Below, piece by piece: positions 8,019 to 14,950 of a stretch of 64,000 bases of DNA; within the stretch, counting starts at the first letter, position 1, and each line of letters starts with the position of its first letter. Source of the stretch: an uncultured Pelagibacteraceae bacterium (GTDB lineage Bacteria > Pseudomonadota > Alphaproteobacteria > Pelagibacterales > Pelagibacteraceae). The DNA lies in contig CACEQR010000004.1 in NCBI GenBank assembly GCA_902561765.1, positions 49,691 through 113,690 on the forward strand, given 5' to 3'. The notes below the pieces were generated by a model. It ran no database searches, was not told the origin of the DNA, and saw only the letters and a program-made list of their open reading frames with translations. A program made the position numbers and the translations under genes.

Positions 8019-9065
8019 GTGGCTCAGATTAAAACAAAGAGAGAAAGAGTAAAATTTGCATCAGACAATGTAACAGGTGCTTGTCCAGAAGTTTTGGAGG
8101 CAATTCTTAAAAGTAATGATGAGGATAGAACTCCTTATGGTAATGACGAGCTTTCAAAAAATTTACAAAATAAATTCTCTGAAATTTTTGAGAAGGAAGT
8201 AGTAGTTTTTCCAACAGCTTCTGGAACTGCTGCAAATGCTTTGGCTTTATCAACAATGACACCTTCTTTTGGAAATATATACTGTCATAGACTTTCTCAT
8301 ATTAATGTAGATGAATGTGGGGCACCAGAGTTTTATACTGGAGGAGCAAAGTTAATTAATCTTGAAGGAATTAATGGTAAGATTATTGCCGAAGAATTAG
8401 ATAATAGTATAACTGGCAGAGGTGTTGTTCACCACACTCAACCCTCGTCGGTTAGTATAACACAACTTTGCGAAACAGGTGTTTCATATCAATTAGGTGA
8501 AATTAAAAAAATATCAGAAGTTGCCCATAAACATAAGTTAAATATTCATATGGATGGTGCAAGATTCGCAAACGCTCTTGTTTCATTAAACTGTTCTCCT
8601 GCAGAAATGACTTGGAAATCAGGTATAGATGTTTTGTCATTTGGAGCTACTAAAAATGGATGTTTCGCAGCTGAAGCAATTATTTTTTTTAATAAAGATT
8701 TAGTAGGTAACTTACCTTTCTTAATGAAGAGAGCAGGGCATTTATTATCAAAAATGCGTTTTGTATCAGCGCAATTAGATGCATATATATCAAATGATGT
8801 TTGGTTAAAAAACGCAAAACATGCAAACGCTATGGGAAAAAAATTAAGTCAAGGTTTAACAAGTCATAAAAATATAGAATTAGCTTACCCAACAGATGCA
8901 AATGAAGTTTTTGTCAAAATTCCAAAAAATGTAATTGATCAATTTAATTCACAAGGTTACAAAATAAACGATGAAGAGTGGGAAGATAAAGCGGTAAGAT
9001 TAGTTACTGCCTGGAATACAGATCCATCTGATGTTGAGTCATTTTTAAGAATAATTAAGTCTTAA
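8019..9065 (+). CDS. Low-specificity threonine aldolase / beta-eliminating lyase family enzyme
   Basis: A PLP fold-type I enzyme of 348 aa. HMDGAR at 177-182 includes the Asp that binds the pyridine nitrogen, and SFGATKNGC contains the Schiff-base Lys, K212. FPTASGTAAN near 64-73 is the phosphate-binding area. The family cleaves L-threonine or allo-threonine to glycine and acetaldehyde. The start is a GTG at 8019, two bases after the amidinotransferase stop; no better ATG lies upstream in frame. Coupled to the AGAT-like gene, it could supply glycine, but that is inference. A related beta-eliminating activity cannot be excluded. Confidence 0.87.
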   Translation: MAQIKTKRERVKFASDNVTGACPEVLEAILKSNDEDRTPYGNDELSKNLQNKFSEIFEKEVVVFPTASGTAANALALSTMTPSFGNIYCHRLSHINVDECGAPEFYTGGAKLINLEGINGKIIAEELDNSITGRGVVHHTQPSSVSITQLCETGVSYQLGEIKKISEVAHKHKLNIHMDGARFANALVSLNCSPAEMTWKSGIDVLSFGATKNGCFAAEAIIFFNKDLVGNLPFLMKRAGHLLSKMRFVSAQLDAYISNDVWLKNAKHANAMGKKLSQGLTSHKNIELAYPTDANEVFVKIPKNVIDQFNSQGYKINDEEWEDKAVRLVTAWNTDPSDVESFLRIIKS

Positions 9066-9066
9066 T

Positions 9067-9294
9067 TTAACTAGGGTTTTCTCTGAGAAAATTAATATAA
9101 CTTACTACTTCATCAAATTTTTCATCCTCAATATCTTTATAACTTGCATTAAATTTACTTTTTACACAAATTGCAACATGAGCATAAGGGTTTCGTCCTT
9201 TTGAGTGATTAGGATGATCTGGAAGTTGTCCTTGTAAATAATCGCCAGCTTCCTGTATCATTTTCCACAGTTTGCTTGCGTTTTCTTTGTTCAA
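9067..9294 (-). CDS. Unrecognised small conserved-looking protein (75 aa)
   Basis: I do not recognise this soluble 75-aa protein. It has an amphipathic N-terminal half (NASKLWKMIQEAGDYLQGQL), a central Pro/His/Asn-rich turn (PDHPNHSKGRNPYAH) and a helical C-terminus. It starts with TTG at 9294, since a stop lies three codons upstream and no ATG fits. AAGGA about 11 bases upstream is a plausible ribosome binding site. It is convergent with the aldolase gene, whose stop is one base away. A 22-codon truncated copy of its beginning lies at 13750-13818, about 94% identical over the shared stretch, which argues that the reading frame is real. Confidence 0.62.
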   Translation of the reverse strand: MNKENASKLWKMIQEAGDYLQGQLPDHPNHSKGRNPYAHVAICVKSKFNASYKDIEDEKFDEVVSYINFLRENPS

Positions 9295-9311
9295 ACTACT
9301 TCAATCCTTGT

Positions 9312-9343
9312 TTTATCTCAAAAAGTTCTAGTTAAAGTTCTAG
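9312..9343 (-). repeat. Dispersed CTAGAAC direct-repeat motif, copy a
   Basis: On the minus strand this reads CTAGAA-CTTTAA-CTAGAA, then CTTTTTGAGATAAA. The 20 bases at 9312-9331 are identical to 13609-13628. It lies 18 bases upstream of the 75-aa gene and 58 bases from the divergent helicase start, so it could act on either promoter. Related copies are at 13609-13640, 13835-13866 and 14212-14230. Function is unknown. Confidence 0.6.
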
Positions 9344-9401
9344 TATCTTATAAAATCCTATGTTCAATTTCTACCTATAATTTTGTAGGCTTAAAATTAT
9401 T

Positions 9402-12257
9402 ATGAGTTTTAATTTAGAAGATTCTGAAATTTCAGAAATTAATTTTAACAGCGATAAATTAGAAATAATAACAGAGAAAGAAACAAGAGCATTTGATCTT
9501 TCCTCAATAAAGGATCTCGAAATAACTGAACTTGACCAAGAAGACTCAACTGGAATTTTTACAACAATTGGAACGATAGCAGGTTTTGCAGCTGGAGATT
9601 TTACAGGAGCAATTGGCGGTGGCTTCAGTGGTTGGTTGGCATCTAAAATATTTAGCAAAAAAAAAATATTTTTTATGACTTTCATTTTCAATAACAATGA
9701 AAAAATCTCATTTACAACCAAAGAGAATCATAAAGACATGTTCTATGATAGAATTAGAGAATACTTTAATGAATATTTTTCTAAAAAAATTAAAGAAAAT
9801 AATTCATTATCTAAAAAGTGGGAAAACAATTTTAAAGAGAAAACAAAAGATAAAAAATATATTTCATTTTCTGACATATTTTCTGGAATAAATATTTTGA
9901 TACATGATACTTGTGAAGCTCAAATGAACAACTCATCATTGCTAAATAGTAGCAATTTAAATAAGCTTTATAACTATTTTTTAAAATTTAAAAAAATAAA
10001 TCTCGAAAGAAAAAAACATAATCAAAATTTTATTAATAAAAATTTAGATGATTCAAATTTAAAAGGTCTAATATTATCACAAAAGAAAGCAGTTTTAACA
10101 GATGATGATAGTACTTTAATTAATGCAGGAGCTGGATCTGGAAAAACAAAAACTATTTTACATAAATTATCATACTTGATTGATAATAATATATGTGATC
10201 CAGAGGAAATTTTAGTATTGGCATACAATAGAAATGTAAAAGAAGAATTAGTTGAACGAATTAAATCAGTTAGAAATCAAAAAATAAAAAATAAGCTAGT
10301 AGAAGTTGCTGAAAATAATGTTCACACTTTTCATGGTTATGGAATGAAACAATTAAGAAATAGACAAGTTGCAGAATTTACAAAAAAGGTATCTGATTTT
10401 GAGAGCGAATTAAGAATTAAGAAGGGCAAAGAGATAGATATAATTATAAATGAACTTTATAAAGAAAAGAGTTTTAAAGATGATCTATTAACTTATTTCT
10501 CGGAGTATTTTTATACTTATAAAGATTATTTTACTGATATAGAAAATTTTGATGACTATGTAAAATACATCAGAAATATTGGGCAAATTACTCTAAGCGG
10601 TGATGCAATGCGAAGTTATGAAGAAGTTGAAATAGCCAACTATTTATTCATTAATGGAATAAAATTTGAGTACGAAAAAGAGTATGATGGTCACTATTTA
10701 TACGAAAGTGATGAAGCAGATTTTTCTGTTAAAGATAAAAATCATTTAAAAATTAAAGATGACAAAAAATATCATCCTGATTTTTATTTGACAGACTATA
10801 AAATATATTTAGAGCATTTTGCATTGAATAAAAACAATGAAGCTCCAAGCTTTTTTAAAAATCCATATGGCTATTACAATCAATATTTGGAAAAAATAAA
10901 AGTTCATAAAAATAATAAAACAAAACTAATCACAACATTTAGTTGGGAAAAATCTGAAGGCAAATTATTAAAGAATTTAGAAAAAAAATTAAAAAAACAT
11001 AATGTAAAATTTAAAAAAATTAAAGATGACGATTTACTTAAAATATTTAAATCCTCTGGCAAACTCAGCAGATTTACTGAATTAGTAAGTACTTTTATGT
11101 CTCATTATAAATCAAATGAATTAAATGAAAAAAAAGTTAAGGATAAAATTTTAACGATAATTGGAGATAACAACAAAAGAAGATGTTTGGTATTTTTAAA
11201 CTTATTTATAAAAATTTTTAATAAATATCAGGCTGATTTAAAAAAAGATTACTCGATTGATTTTGATGACATGATCATCGAAGGTAGAAAAGAACTTCAA
11301 ACACAAAATTTGAAATATATAATTGTTGATGAATTTCAAGATATATCGCAAGCAAGAGCAAAGTTTTTGAGAAAAATACAAGAAATAAATCAAGCCAAAC
11401 TTTATTGTGTAGGAGACGATTGGCAAGCAATTAATAAATTTAGTGGGGGTGATGTAACTATATTTACATTGGATTTTAAAAAATTATTCGGTCACTATGA
11501 AAGAGTAGATATTGATACAACATTTAGGTATGGCAATCTAATAAATAACATTTCCTCACAATTTATCCAAAAAAATCCATCTCAGTTAGAAAAAAAAGTC
11601 TCTCCATTTAGAGATGTAAAAGGAAGCTCTATTAACATTTATGAAAGAAATGTATTTTCGGAGACAATGAATAAGATAACAAAAAAAAATAAAAATATTT
11701 TTATTTTAGGTAGGTATAACTTAGATAAGTATGACAATACTATAAGAAAACGTTTTTATAAAAGCAATATAACTACTAAATATGAAATTAATAAGTTTAC
11801 AAAAAATAAATCTCTAGATGTAAGTTATAAAACTATACATGCTGCAAAAGGTCTTGAAGCTGATGTTGTTTGTTTAGTAAATATGTTTCCTGGAATATTA
11901 GGGTTTCCAAGTCAAATGGAAAATGATGAGATATTGGCTTTAGTATTGCCAAACCCCGAAATGTATCAGAACGCAGAGGAAAGACGTTTGATGTATGTTG
12001 CAATGACTAGAGCCAAGAAAGAAGTTCATTTATTTAGTGGAAATGGCTTTTATTCCTCTGAATTTGTTAAAGAAATAAAAAATGAATTTAGATCTATTAA
12101 CCTAATTGGTTCAGATGATGAGAGAGAAGATACTGGAAGAATATGTCCAACACATAAAGTTAAACTACAAAAAAGAAAAGGTTATAGAGGTCCTTTTTAT
12201 GGATGCCCAAAATATTTTAGTTCAGAAAAGTGTCGATATACTGAAGATGCATCTTAA
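9402..12257 (+). CDS. HelD-like (helicase IV) UvrD/Rep superfamily 1 helicase with internal nuclease-like domain and zinc ribbon
   Basis: A 951-aa ATP-dependent DNA helicase. Walker A is NAGAGSGKT at 241-249 and Walker B is IVDEFQD at 641-647. GDDWQAINKFSG, DTTFRYGNLINNISSQF, KTIHAAKGLEAD and EERRLMYVAMTRA closely match E. coli helicase IV motifs. Three features differ from plain HelD. Residues 51-84 are a glycine-rich hydrophobic stretch. Residues about 403-530 look like a PD-(D/E)XK nuclease insert (E407/E410, D460 in YHPDFYL, E471 in YLEHF, then a lysine-bearing strand KTKLITTFSW). The end is a topoisomerase-type zinc ribbon starting RICPTHKVKL. Likely roles are DNA repair or defence; the exact one is unknown. 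It is divergent from the 75-aa gene and convergent with the membrane cassette. Confidence 0.86.
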   Translation: MSFNLEDSEISEINFNSDKLEIITEKETRAFDLSSIKDLEITELDQEDSTGIFTTIGTIAGFAAGDFTGAIGGGFSGWLASKIFSKKKIFFMTFIFNNNEKISFTTKENHKDMFYDRIREYFNEYFSKKIKENNSLSKKWENNFKEKTKDKKYISFSDIFSGINILIHDTCEAQMNNSSLLNSSNLNKLYNYFLKFKKINLERKKHNQNFINKNLDDSNLKGLILSQKKAVLTDDDSTLINAGAGSGKTKTILHKLSYLIDNNICDPEEILVLAYNRNVKEELVERIKSVRNQKIKNKLVEVAENNVHTFHGYGMKQLRNRQVAEFTKKVSDFESELRIKKGKEIDIIINELYKEKSFKDDLLTYFSEYFYTYKDYFTDIENFDDYVKYIRNIGQITLSGDAMRSYEEVEIANYLFINGIKFEYEKEYDGHYLYESDEADFSVKDKNHLKIKDDKKYHPDFYLTDYKIYLEHFALNKNNEAPSFFKNPYGYYNQYLEKIKVHKNNKTKLITTFSWEKSEGKLLKNLEKKLKKHNVKFKKIKDDDLLKIFKSSGKLSRFTELVSTFMSHYKSNELNEKKVKDKILTIIGDNNKRRCLVFLNLFIKIFNKYQADLKKDYSIDFDDMIIEGRKELQTQNLKYIIVDEFQDISQARAKFLRKIQEINQAKLYCVGDDWQAINKFSGGDVTIFTLDFKKLFGHYERVDIDTTFRYGNLINNISSQFIQKNPSQLEKKVSPFRDVKGSSINIYERNVFSETMNKITKKNKNIFILGRYNLDKYDNTIRKRFYKSNITTKYEINKFTKNKSLDVSYKTIHAAKGLEADVVCLVNMFPGILGFPSQMENDEILALVLPNPEMYQNAEERRLMYVAMTRAKKEVHLFSGNGFYSSEFVKEIKNEFRSINLIGSDDEREDTGRICPTHKVKLQKRKGYRGPFYGCPKYFSSEKCRYTEDAS

Positions 12258-12282
12258 ACTTAGTTAGAAAATTAATCTTTAA

Positions 12283-12711
12283 TTATTGATAAACAAATAT
12301 ACTTAAAATTATAATAATAATAATAGCTATAACTAAAGGGTTGGCAAATATATTGTCACTTAGCGCCCAGCGAAAAGTTGGATCCTCTTTTAATTTATCT
12401 CTTATTTCTTTTTCACTCAGATATTCACCTTTTTTTAAGTTCTTTAAATTTTTAATTTCATCAATTTCATTTTGAAAATTTTCATTATCTAAATTTTTAT
12501 CTTCAAAATTTGGCTCAATTTCACTATCTAAACTTATTTCGCTATAAGTATCATTCTTATTTCTCTTTTTTTCTTTTTTCTGTATTGTTTTTTTTTTAGA
12601 ACATTTATGTGGATTGTCAGTAGCAACATCAAAAGCAACCCATTGTTGATGGGGCATTTGTCTTATGCTTATTCTCTCACCACATTTATTGCATGGTCTT
12701 ATAGAGGCCAT
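12283..12711 (-). CDS. Unrecognised zinc-ribbon protein with C-terminal membrane anchor (142 aa)
   Basis: Not a family I can name. Residues 1-40 hold a probable zinc-binding module (PCNKCGERISIRQMP, then NPHKC). The middle is a charged linker rich in Lys, Glu and Asn. The last 20 residues (NPLVIAIIIIIILSIFVYQ) form a single C-terminal transmembrane helix, so it is probably tail-anchored with the zinc module in the cytoplasm. It is the last gene of a minus-strand cassette and begins 2 bases after the 69-aa gene. It converges on the helicase gene, 25 bases away. Confidence 0.62.
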   Translation of the reverse strand: MASIRPCNKCGERISIRQMPHQQWVAFDVATDNPHKCSKKKTIQKKEKKRNKNDTYSEISLDSEIEPNFEDKNLDNENFQNEIDEIKNLKNLKKGEYLSEKEIRDKLKEDPTFRWALSDNIFANPLVIAIIIIIILSIFVYQ

Positions 12712-12713
12712 AT

Positions 12714-12923
12714 TTAATTATGATTATTAAATCTATCTCTAGTTTGTTGGTTTATATTATTTATATAAACTCTTATCTTTTCCTCTTCAGAAACATATTT
12801 TGCTTCTTTAATCTTCTCATTAATTCTATTTTCTTCAAATCTTTTTTTATAAGTATAATATATAGGGAAAATAACTGATAAGCTTATAACTATTACTGAA
12901 AATATTAATGGCAAACTTATCAT
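12714..12923 (-). CDS. Unrecognised small single-pass membrane protein (69 aa)
   Basis: The first 25 residues are one hydrophobic helix (ISLPLIFSVIVISLSVIF), followed by a basic and glutamate-rich helical tail (YTYKKRFEENRINEKIKEAK). The layout suggests a bitopic protein with a cytoplasmic coiled tail. Its ATG shares a base with the TAA of the upstream 21-codon ORF (TAATG), a typical coupled junction. I do not recognise a family. Confidence 0.55.
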   Translation of the reverse strand: MISLPLIFSVIVISLSVIFPIYYTYKKRFEENRINEKIKEAKYVSEEEKIRVYINNINQQTRDRFNNHN

Positions 12924-12988
12924 TAATTAGAAAGATACAATCCAACTCCTAAAGCCACAAGCTCAATTATTATTATTGTTTCAAGCAT
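12923..12988 (-). CDS. Putative 21-aa hydrophobic peptide inside a coupled cassette
   Basis: ATG at 12988-12986 opens a 21-codon frame (start MLETIIIIELVALGVG, end LYLSN). It would make one short membrane helix. Its ATG lies inside the end of the 196-aa gene (8-base overlap), and its TAA overlaps the ATG of the 69-aa gene by one base. Both junctions look like translational coupling, which is the main support for such a short ORF. It could instead be only a linking leader that carries ribosomes to the next gene. Confidence 0.42.
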   Translation of the reverse strand: MLETIIIIELVALGVGLYLSN

Positions 12989-13571
12989 TTTTGTATGTCA
13001 ACAATCTTAAAGAAATAAATTCTCTTCTTGTCATTTCCTTTTTCAATTTTGGAATTTTTAACCTTAATTTTCTTAAGAATTTTGTGTATTCAAATAATCT
13101 TAATATACCCACAGTTTTTCTTATTGTTGCTGCTATACAAATACCAATTAAGAAACTAATTAAAGATGTTCCCATAGCTTTGGTTGTTATTGCAAAAACT
13201 CCTACACCAACAGTACCTTTAAATATACCCCATTTTAAATTTCTTAGTTCAATTTTATTTTTTCTTTTATTGTATCTATAGGCTAAAACTACTATTGCAG
13301 TAATAGTACCTAAGGGATCTCCATGTACTGAACTTGATGCTAGTACACCAGACGCAATCTCAGCAAATTCTTCTTTATTTTTTTTGTTCCAAGAAAAAAA
13401 AATTGCAAGAGGTCCAATAGATGATGATAATATCTCGTTGTATTCAATATGTTTTAAATCTTCAATCCATTGCTCAGGTATGTCTTTTAGTCCTTTTGTA
13501 ATTTCATAAGATTTTGTGTAGCTGGAATGTAATATGCTAGATAAATATGGACTTAATTTATTAAAGTTCAT
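12981..13571 (-). CDS. Unrecognised multi-pass membrane protein (196 aa)
   Basis: The first gene of a four-gene minus-strand cassette. The N-terminal 75 residues look soluble. They are followed by hydrophobic segments at about 76-97 (GVLASSSVHGDPLGTITAIV) and two more in 112-150 (GIFKGTVGVGVFAITTKAMG, then SLISFLIGICIAATI). The C-terminus is strongly basic (FLRKLRLKIPKLKKEMTRRE). I cannot assign a family. A CTAGAAC-type repeat lies 37 bases upstream of its ATG. Membrane topology suggests a channel, anchor or effector role, but no motif decides this. Confidence 0.6.
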   Translation of the reverse strand: MNFNKLSPYLSSILHSSYTKSYEITKGLKDIPEQWIEDLKHIEYNEILSSSIGPLAIFFSWNKKNKEEFAEIASGVLASSSVHGDPLGTITAIVVLAYRYNKRKNKIELRNLKWGIFKGTVGVGVFAITTKAMGTSLISFLIGICIAATIRKTVGILRLFEYTKFLRKLRLKIPKLKKEMTRREFISLRLLTYKNA

Positions 13572-13608
13572 TATTAATAAATATTTATAAATTTTGACTA
13601 CTTTATGA

Positions 13609-13640
13609 TTTATCTCAAAAAGTTCTAGTTCTGGTTCTAG
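13609..13640 (-). repeat. Dispersed CTAGAAC direct-repeat motif, copy b
   Basis: Minus strand CTAGAA-CCAGAA-CTAGAA-C followed by TTTTTGAGATAAA. The two CTAGAA units are 12 bases apart, close to one helix turn. It sits directly upstream of the membrane-protein cassette start at 13571, where a promoter or operator is expected. The 20 bases 13609-13628 repeat 9312-9331 exactly, and 13622-13640 repeats 14212-14230 exactly. Confidence 0.62.
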
Positions 13641-13710
13641 TTTTTTGCTTAATTTGATGAATCTTTATGCGATTTATTTTTAATGAAAGTTAAATAGTCC
13701 GCATAACTAG

Positions 13711-13744
13711 TGTGAAGTAGTGTGAGGTAGTGTGAGGTAGTGTG
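13711..13744. repeat. 10-bp tandem repeat, about 3.4 units
   Basis: Units of TGTGARGTAG at 13711-13720, 13721-13730 and 13731-13740, plus a partial TGTG at 13741-13744. The next bases (GTACCAC) break the pattern next to the truncated gene copy. It lies in a 295-base non-coding gap and probably arose by slippage at a rearranged junction. No function is evident. Confidence 0.7.
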
Positions 13745-13749
13745 TACCA

Positions 13750-13818
13750 CTAGCCCCGTAAATAATCGCCAGCTTCCTGAATAATTTTCCAGAGTTTACT
13801 TGCGTTTTCTTTGTTCAC
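13750..13818 (-). pseudogene. Truncated 22-codon copy of the 75-aa gene at 9067-9294
   Basis: From GTG at 13818 the minus strand reads VNKENASKLWKIIQEAGDYL, then RG and a TAG at 13750. The parent gene begins NKENASKLWKMIQEAGDYLQG. The stretch of about 65 bases differs at about four positions, and similarity breaks exactly where the tandem repeat begins. The region upstream is also partly shared, including a CTAGAAC-type element. This is therefore a duplicated promoter plus gene start whose remainder was lost. It could still make a 22-aa peptide. Confidence 0.72.
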
Positions 13819-13834
13819 ACCTTCACTTTTTTTG

Positions 13835-13866
13835 TTTTACATCAAAAGTTCTAGTTTAGGAACTAG
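13835..13866 (-). repeat. Dispersed CTAGAAC direct-repeat motif, copy c (degenerate)
   Basis: Minus strand CTAGTTCCTAAACTAGAAC followed by TTTTGATGTAAAAC. It corresponds to copy a in its position just upstream of the gene-start duplicate at 13818. One arm has diverged to CTAGTT. It also abuts the stop codon of the 85-aa gene. Confidence 0.5.
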
Positions 13867-14124
13867 TTACATTATTTTCTCAAGTTTCCAAGCTTCATCT
13901 TTAGCATTAAACTTTGCATTCCAGTCTTTAGATCTTTGATCTTCAAATAACGCATAAAATTTTTCTTCATCAGTGACATTTGCAATAAAAATCATTTTAC
14001 CCTCACGAATGTGTGCCCATTCAAATGATGACGTGCATTTTGCAAGGTCATCTTTAAACATACTGTATAATTCATCTGCATCTTTTTTAGTTCCTTGATA
14101 TGTTGTTGTTCCAACAAAGTTCAT
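13867..14124 (-). CDS. Unrecognised small soluble protein (85 aa)
   Basis: An 85-aa protein without membrane segments or a signal peptide. Alternating strands and helices are suggested by MNFVGTTTYQGTKKDADELY, then EGKMIFIANVTDEEKFYALF and DAEDEAWKLEKI-like charged stretches. The size and pattern are compatible with a small ferredoxin-like or monooxygenase-type fold, but I see no diagnostic motif and do not name one. AGGAAA lies a few bases before the ATG as a good ribosome binding site, which supports the start. A CTAGAAC-type repeat sits 88 bases upstream. Confidence 0.62.
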   Translation of the reverse strand: MNFVGTTTYQGTKKDADELYSMFKDDLAKCTSSFEWAHIREGKMIFIANVTDEEKFYALFEDQRSKDWNAKFNAKDEAWKLEKIM

Positions 14125-14211
14125 AGTTTTTCCTTTCTTAAATTAATTAAGCTAATATAGGCTCAACAAATTTCCAATCAATAAAATTTTTCAACAAATT
14201 TACCTCACCTT

Positions 14212-14230
14212 GTTCTAGTTCTGGTTCTAG
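14212..14230 (-). repeat. Dispersed CTAGAAC direct-repeat motif, copy d
   Basis: Minus strand CTAGAACCAGAACTAGAAC, identical over 19 bases to 13622-13640. It lies between the 40-codon ORF and the 85-aa gene, upstream of the latter. The downstream TTTTTGAGATAAA portion seen in copies a and b is not conserved here. Confidence 0.6.
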
Positions 14231-14238
14231 ATTGACCT

Positions 14239-14361
14239 TCAAAATCCACCACGCCAATTATTTTTAGATTTCAAATCTTTCTCTTCTTGTTTTGAAGTAG
14301 GTCTAAATAAATAAAAACCTACAACAACAATAACGAATATATCTAAAATAATTTCAATCAT
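14239..14361 (-). CDS. Putative 40-aa single-pass membrane peptide
   Basis: ATG at 14361 opens 40 codons (start MIEIILDIFVIVVVGFYLF) ending KNNWRGGF and TGA at 14239. It has one N-terminal hydrophobic helix and a charged tail. It starts 6 bases after the yajQ stop on the same strand, so it is probably co-transcribed. The hydrophobic-then-charged organisation is typical of real small membrane proteins. No family is recognised. Confidence 0.5.
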   Translation of the reverse strand: MIEIILDIFVIVVVGFYLFRPTSKQEEKDLKSKNNWRGGF

Positions 14362-14367
14362 ATTTGA

Positions 14368-14853
14368 TTAATCTCTAAAATTTATAAATTCAATTGGAAG
14401 TCCTATATCCATAGCTTCTATTGCGGATATTGCTTCTTGAAGGTCATCTCTTTTTTTTCCTTGTGCTCTTAATTCTTCTCCTTGAATTTTAATTTGGATT
14501 TTAAGTTTTAGTTTTTTTACATCAGCAATAATCTTCTTAGCATTTTCTTGACTAATGCCCTCTGCTAATTCACTGACTTGTCTGATGGTTCCACTAGCTG
14601 CACCTTCTGAATTTTTAACGATTATTACTCTTGGATCTACTTTTCTTCTTATAAGATGAACTTGTAATAATTCATTTACTTGTTTTAATTTTAATTCATC
14701 CGGTGCTATTGTAGTTACTATTTTATCTTTTCTCTCAATTGAAATATTAAGTCCCTTAAAATCATATCGGTTAGAAATTTCTCTTAAACAATTTGCAAGA
14801 GCATTGTCAAATTCTTGATAATTAATTTTACTTATTACATCAAATGAAGGCAT
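14368..14853 (-). CDS. yajQ: YajQ family nucleotide-binding protein
   Basis: The 161-aa protein starts MPSFDVISKINYQEFDNALA and contains ISNRYDFKG, both hallmarks of YajQ. It continues with IRRKVDPRVI and ends in the family-typical IEFINFRD. YajQ proteins have two ferredoxin-like repeats and bind nucleotides; members in Xanthomonas and Pseudomonas bind cyclic di-GMP. Whether this one does cannot be read from sequence, and no diguanylate cyclase gene is seen nearby. It is divergent from the 2-hydroxyacid dehydrogenase gene. Confidence 0.94.
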   Translation of the reverse strand: MPSFDVISKINYQEFDNALANCLREISNRYDFKGLNISIERKDKIVTTIAPDELKLKQVNELLQVHLIRRKVDPRVIIVKNSEGAASGTIRQVSELAEGISQENAKKIIADVKKLKLKIQIKIQGEELRAQGKKRDDLQEAISAIEAMDIGLPIEFINFRD

Positions 14854-14950
14854 AATTTTAATATTCTATACAATATTACATTTCTTTATGAGAACAACCT
14901 TCTTTAATCATTGTTATAATCTTTAAAATTTTAGTATATTTTAATTTTAA

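Noticed and set aside
12976..13281. 101-codon plus-strand frame over the membrane cassette
   Set aside because: It is antisense to the 196-aa membrane-protein gene, whose coupled junctions support the minus strand.
13572..13866. tRNA or attachment site in the accessory gap
   Set aside because: I found no tRNA-like stems or T-loop sequence; the stretch holds only the repeat copies, the tandem repeat and the gene remnant.
9301..14240. CRISPR-like repeats from the recurring CTAGAAC motif
   Set aside because: The copies are few, short, irregularly spaced by genes, and have no spacers or cas genes; they look like regulatory or rearrangement repeats.
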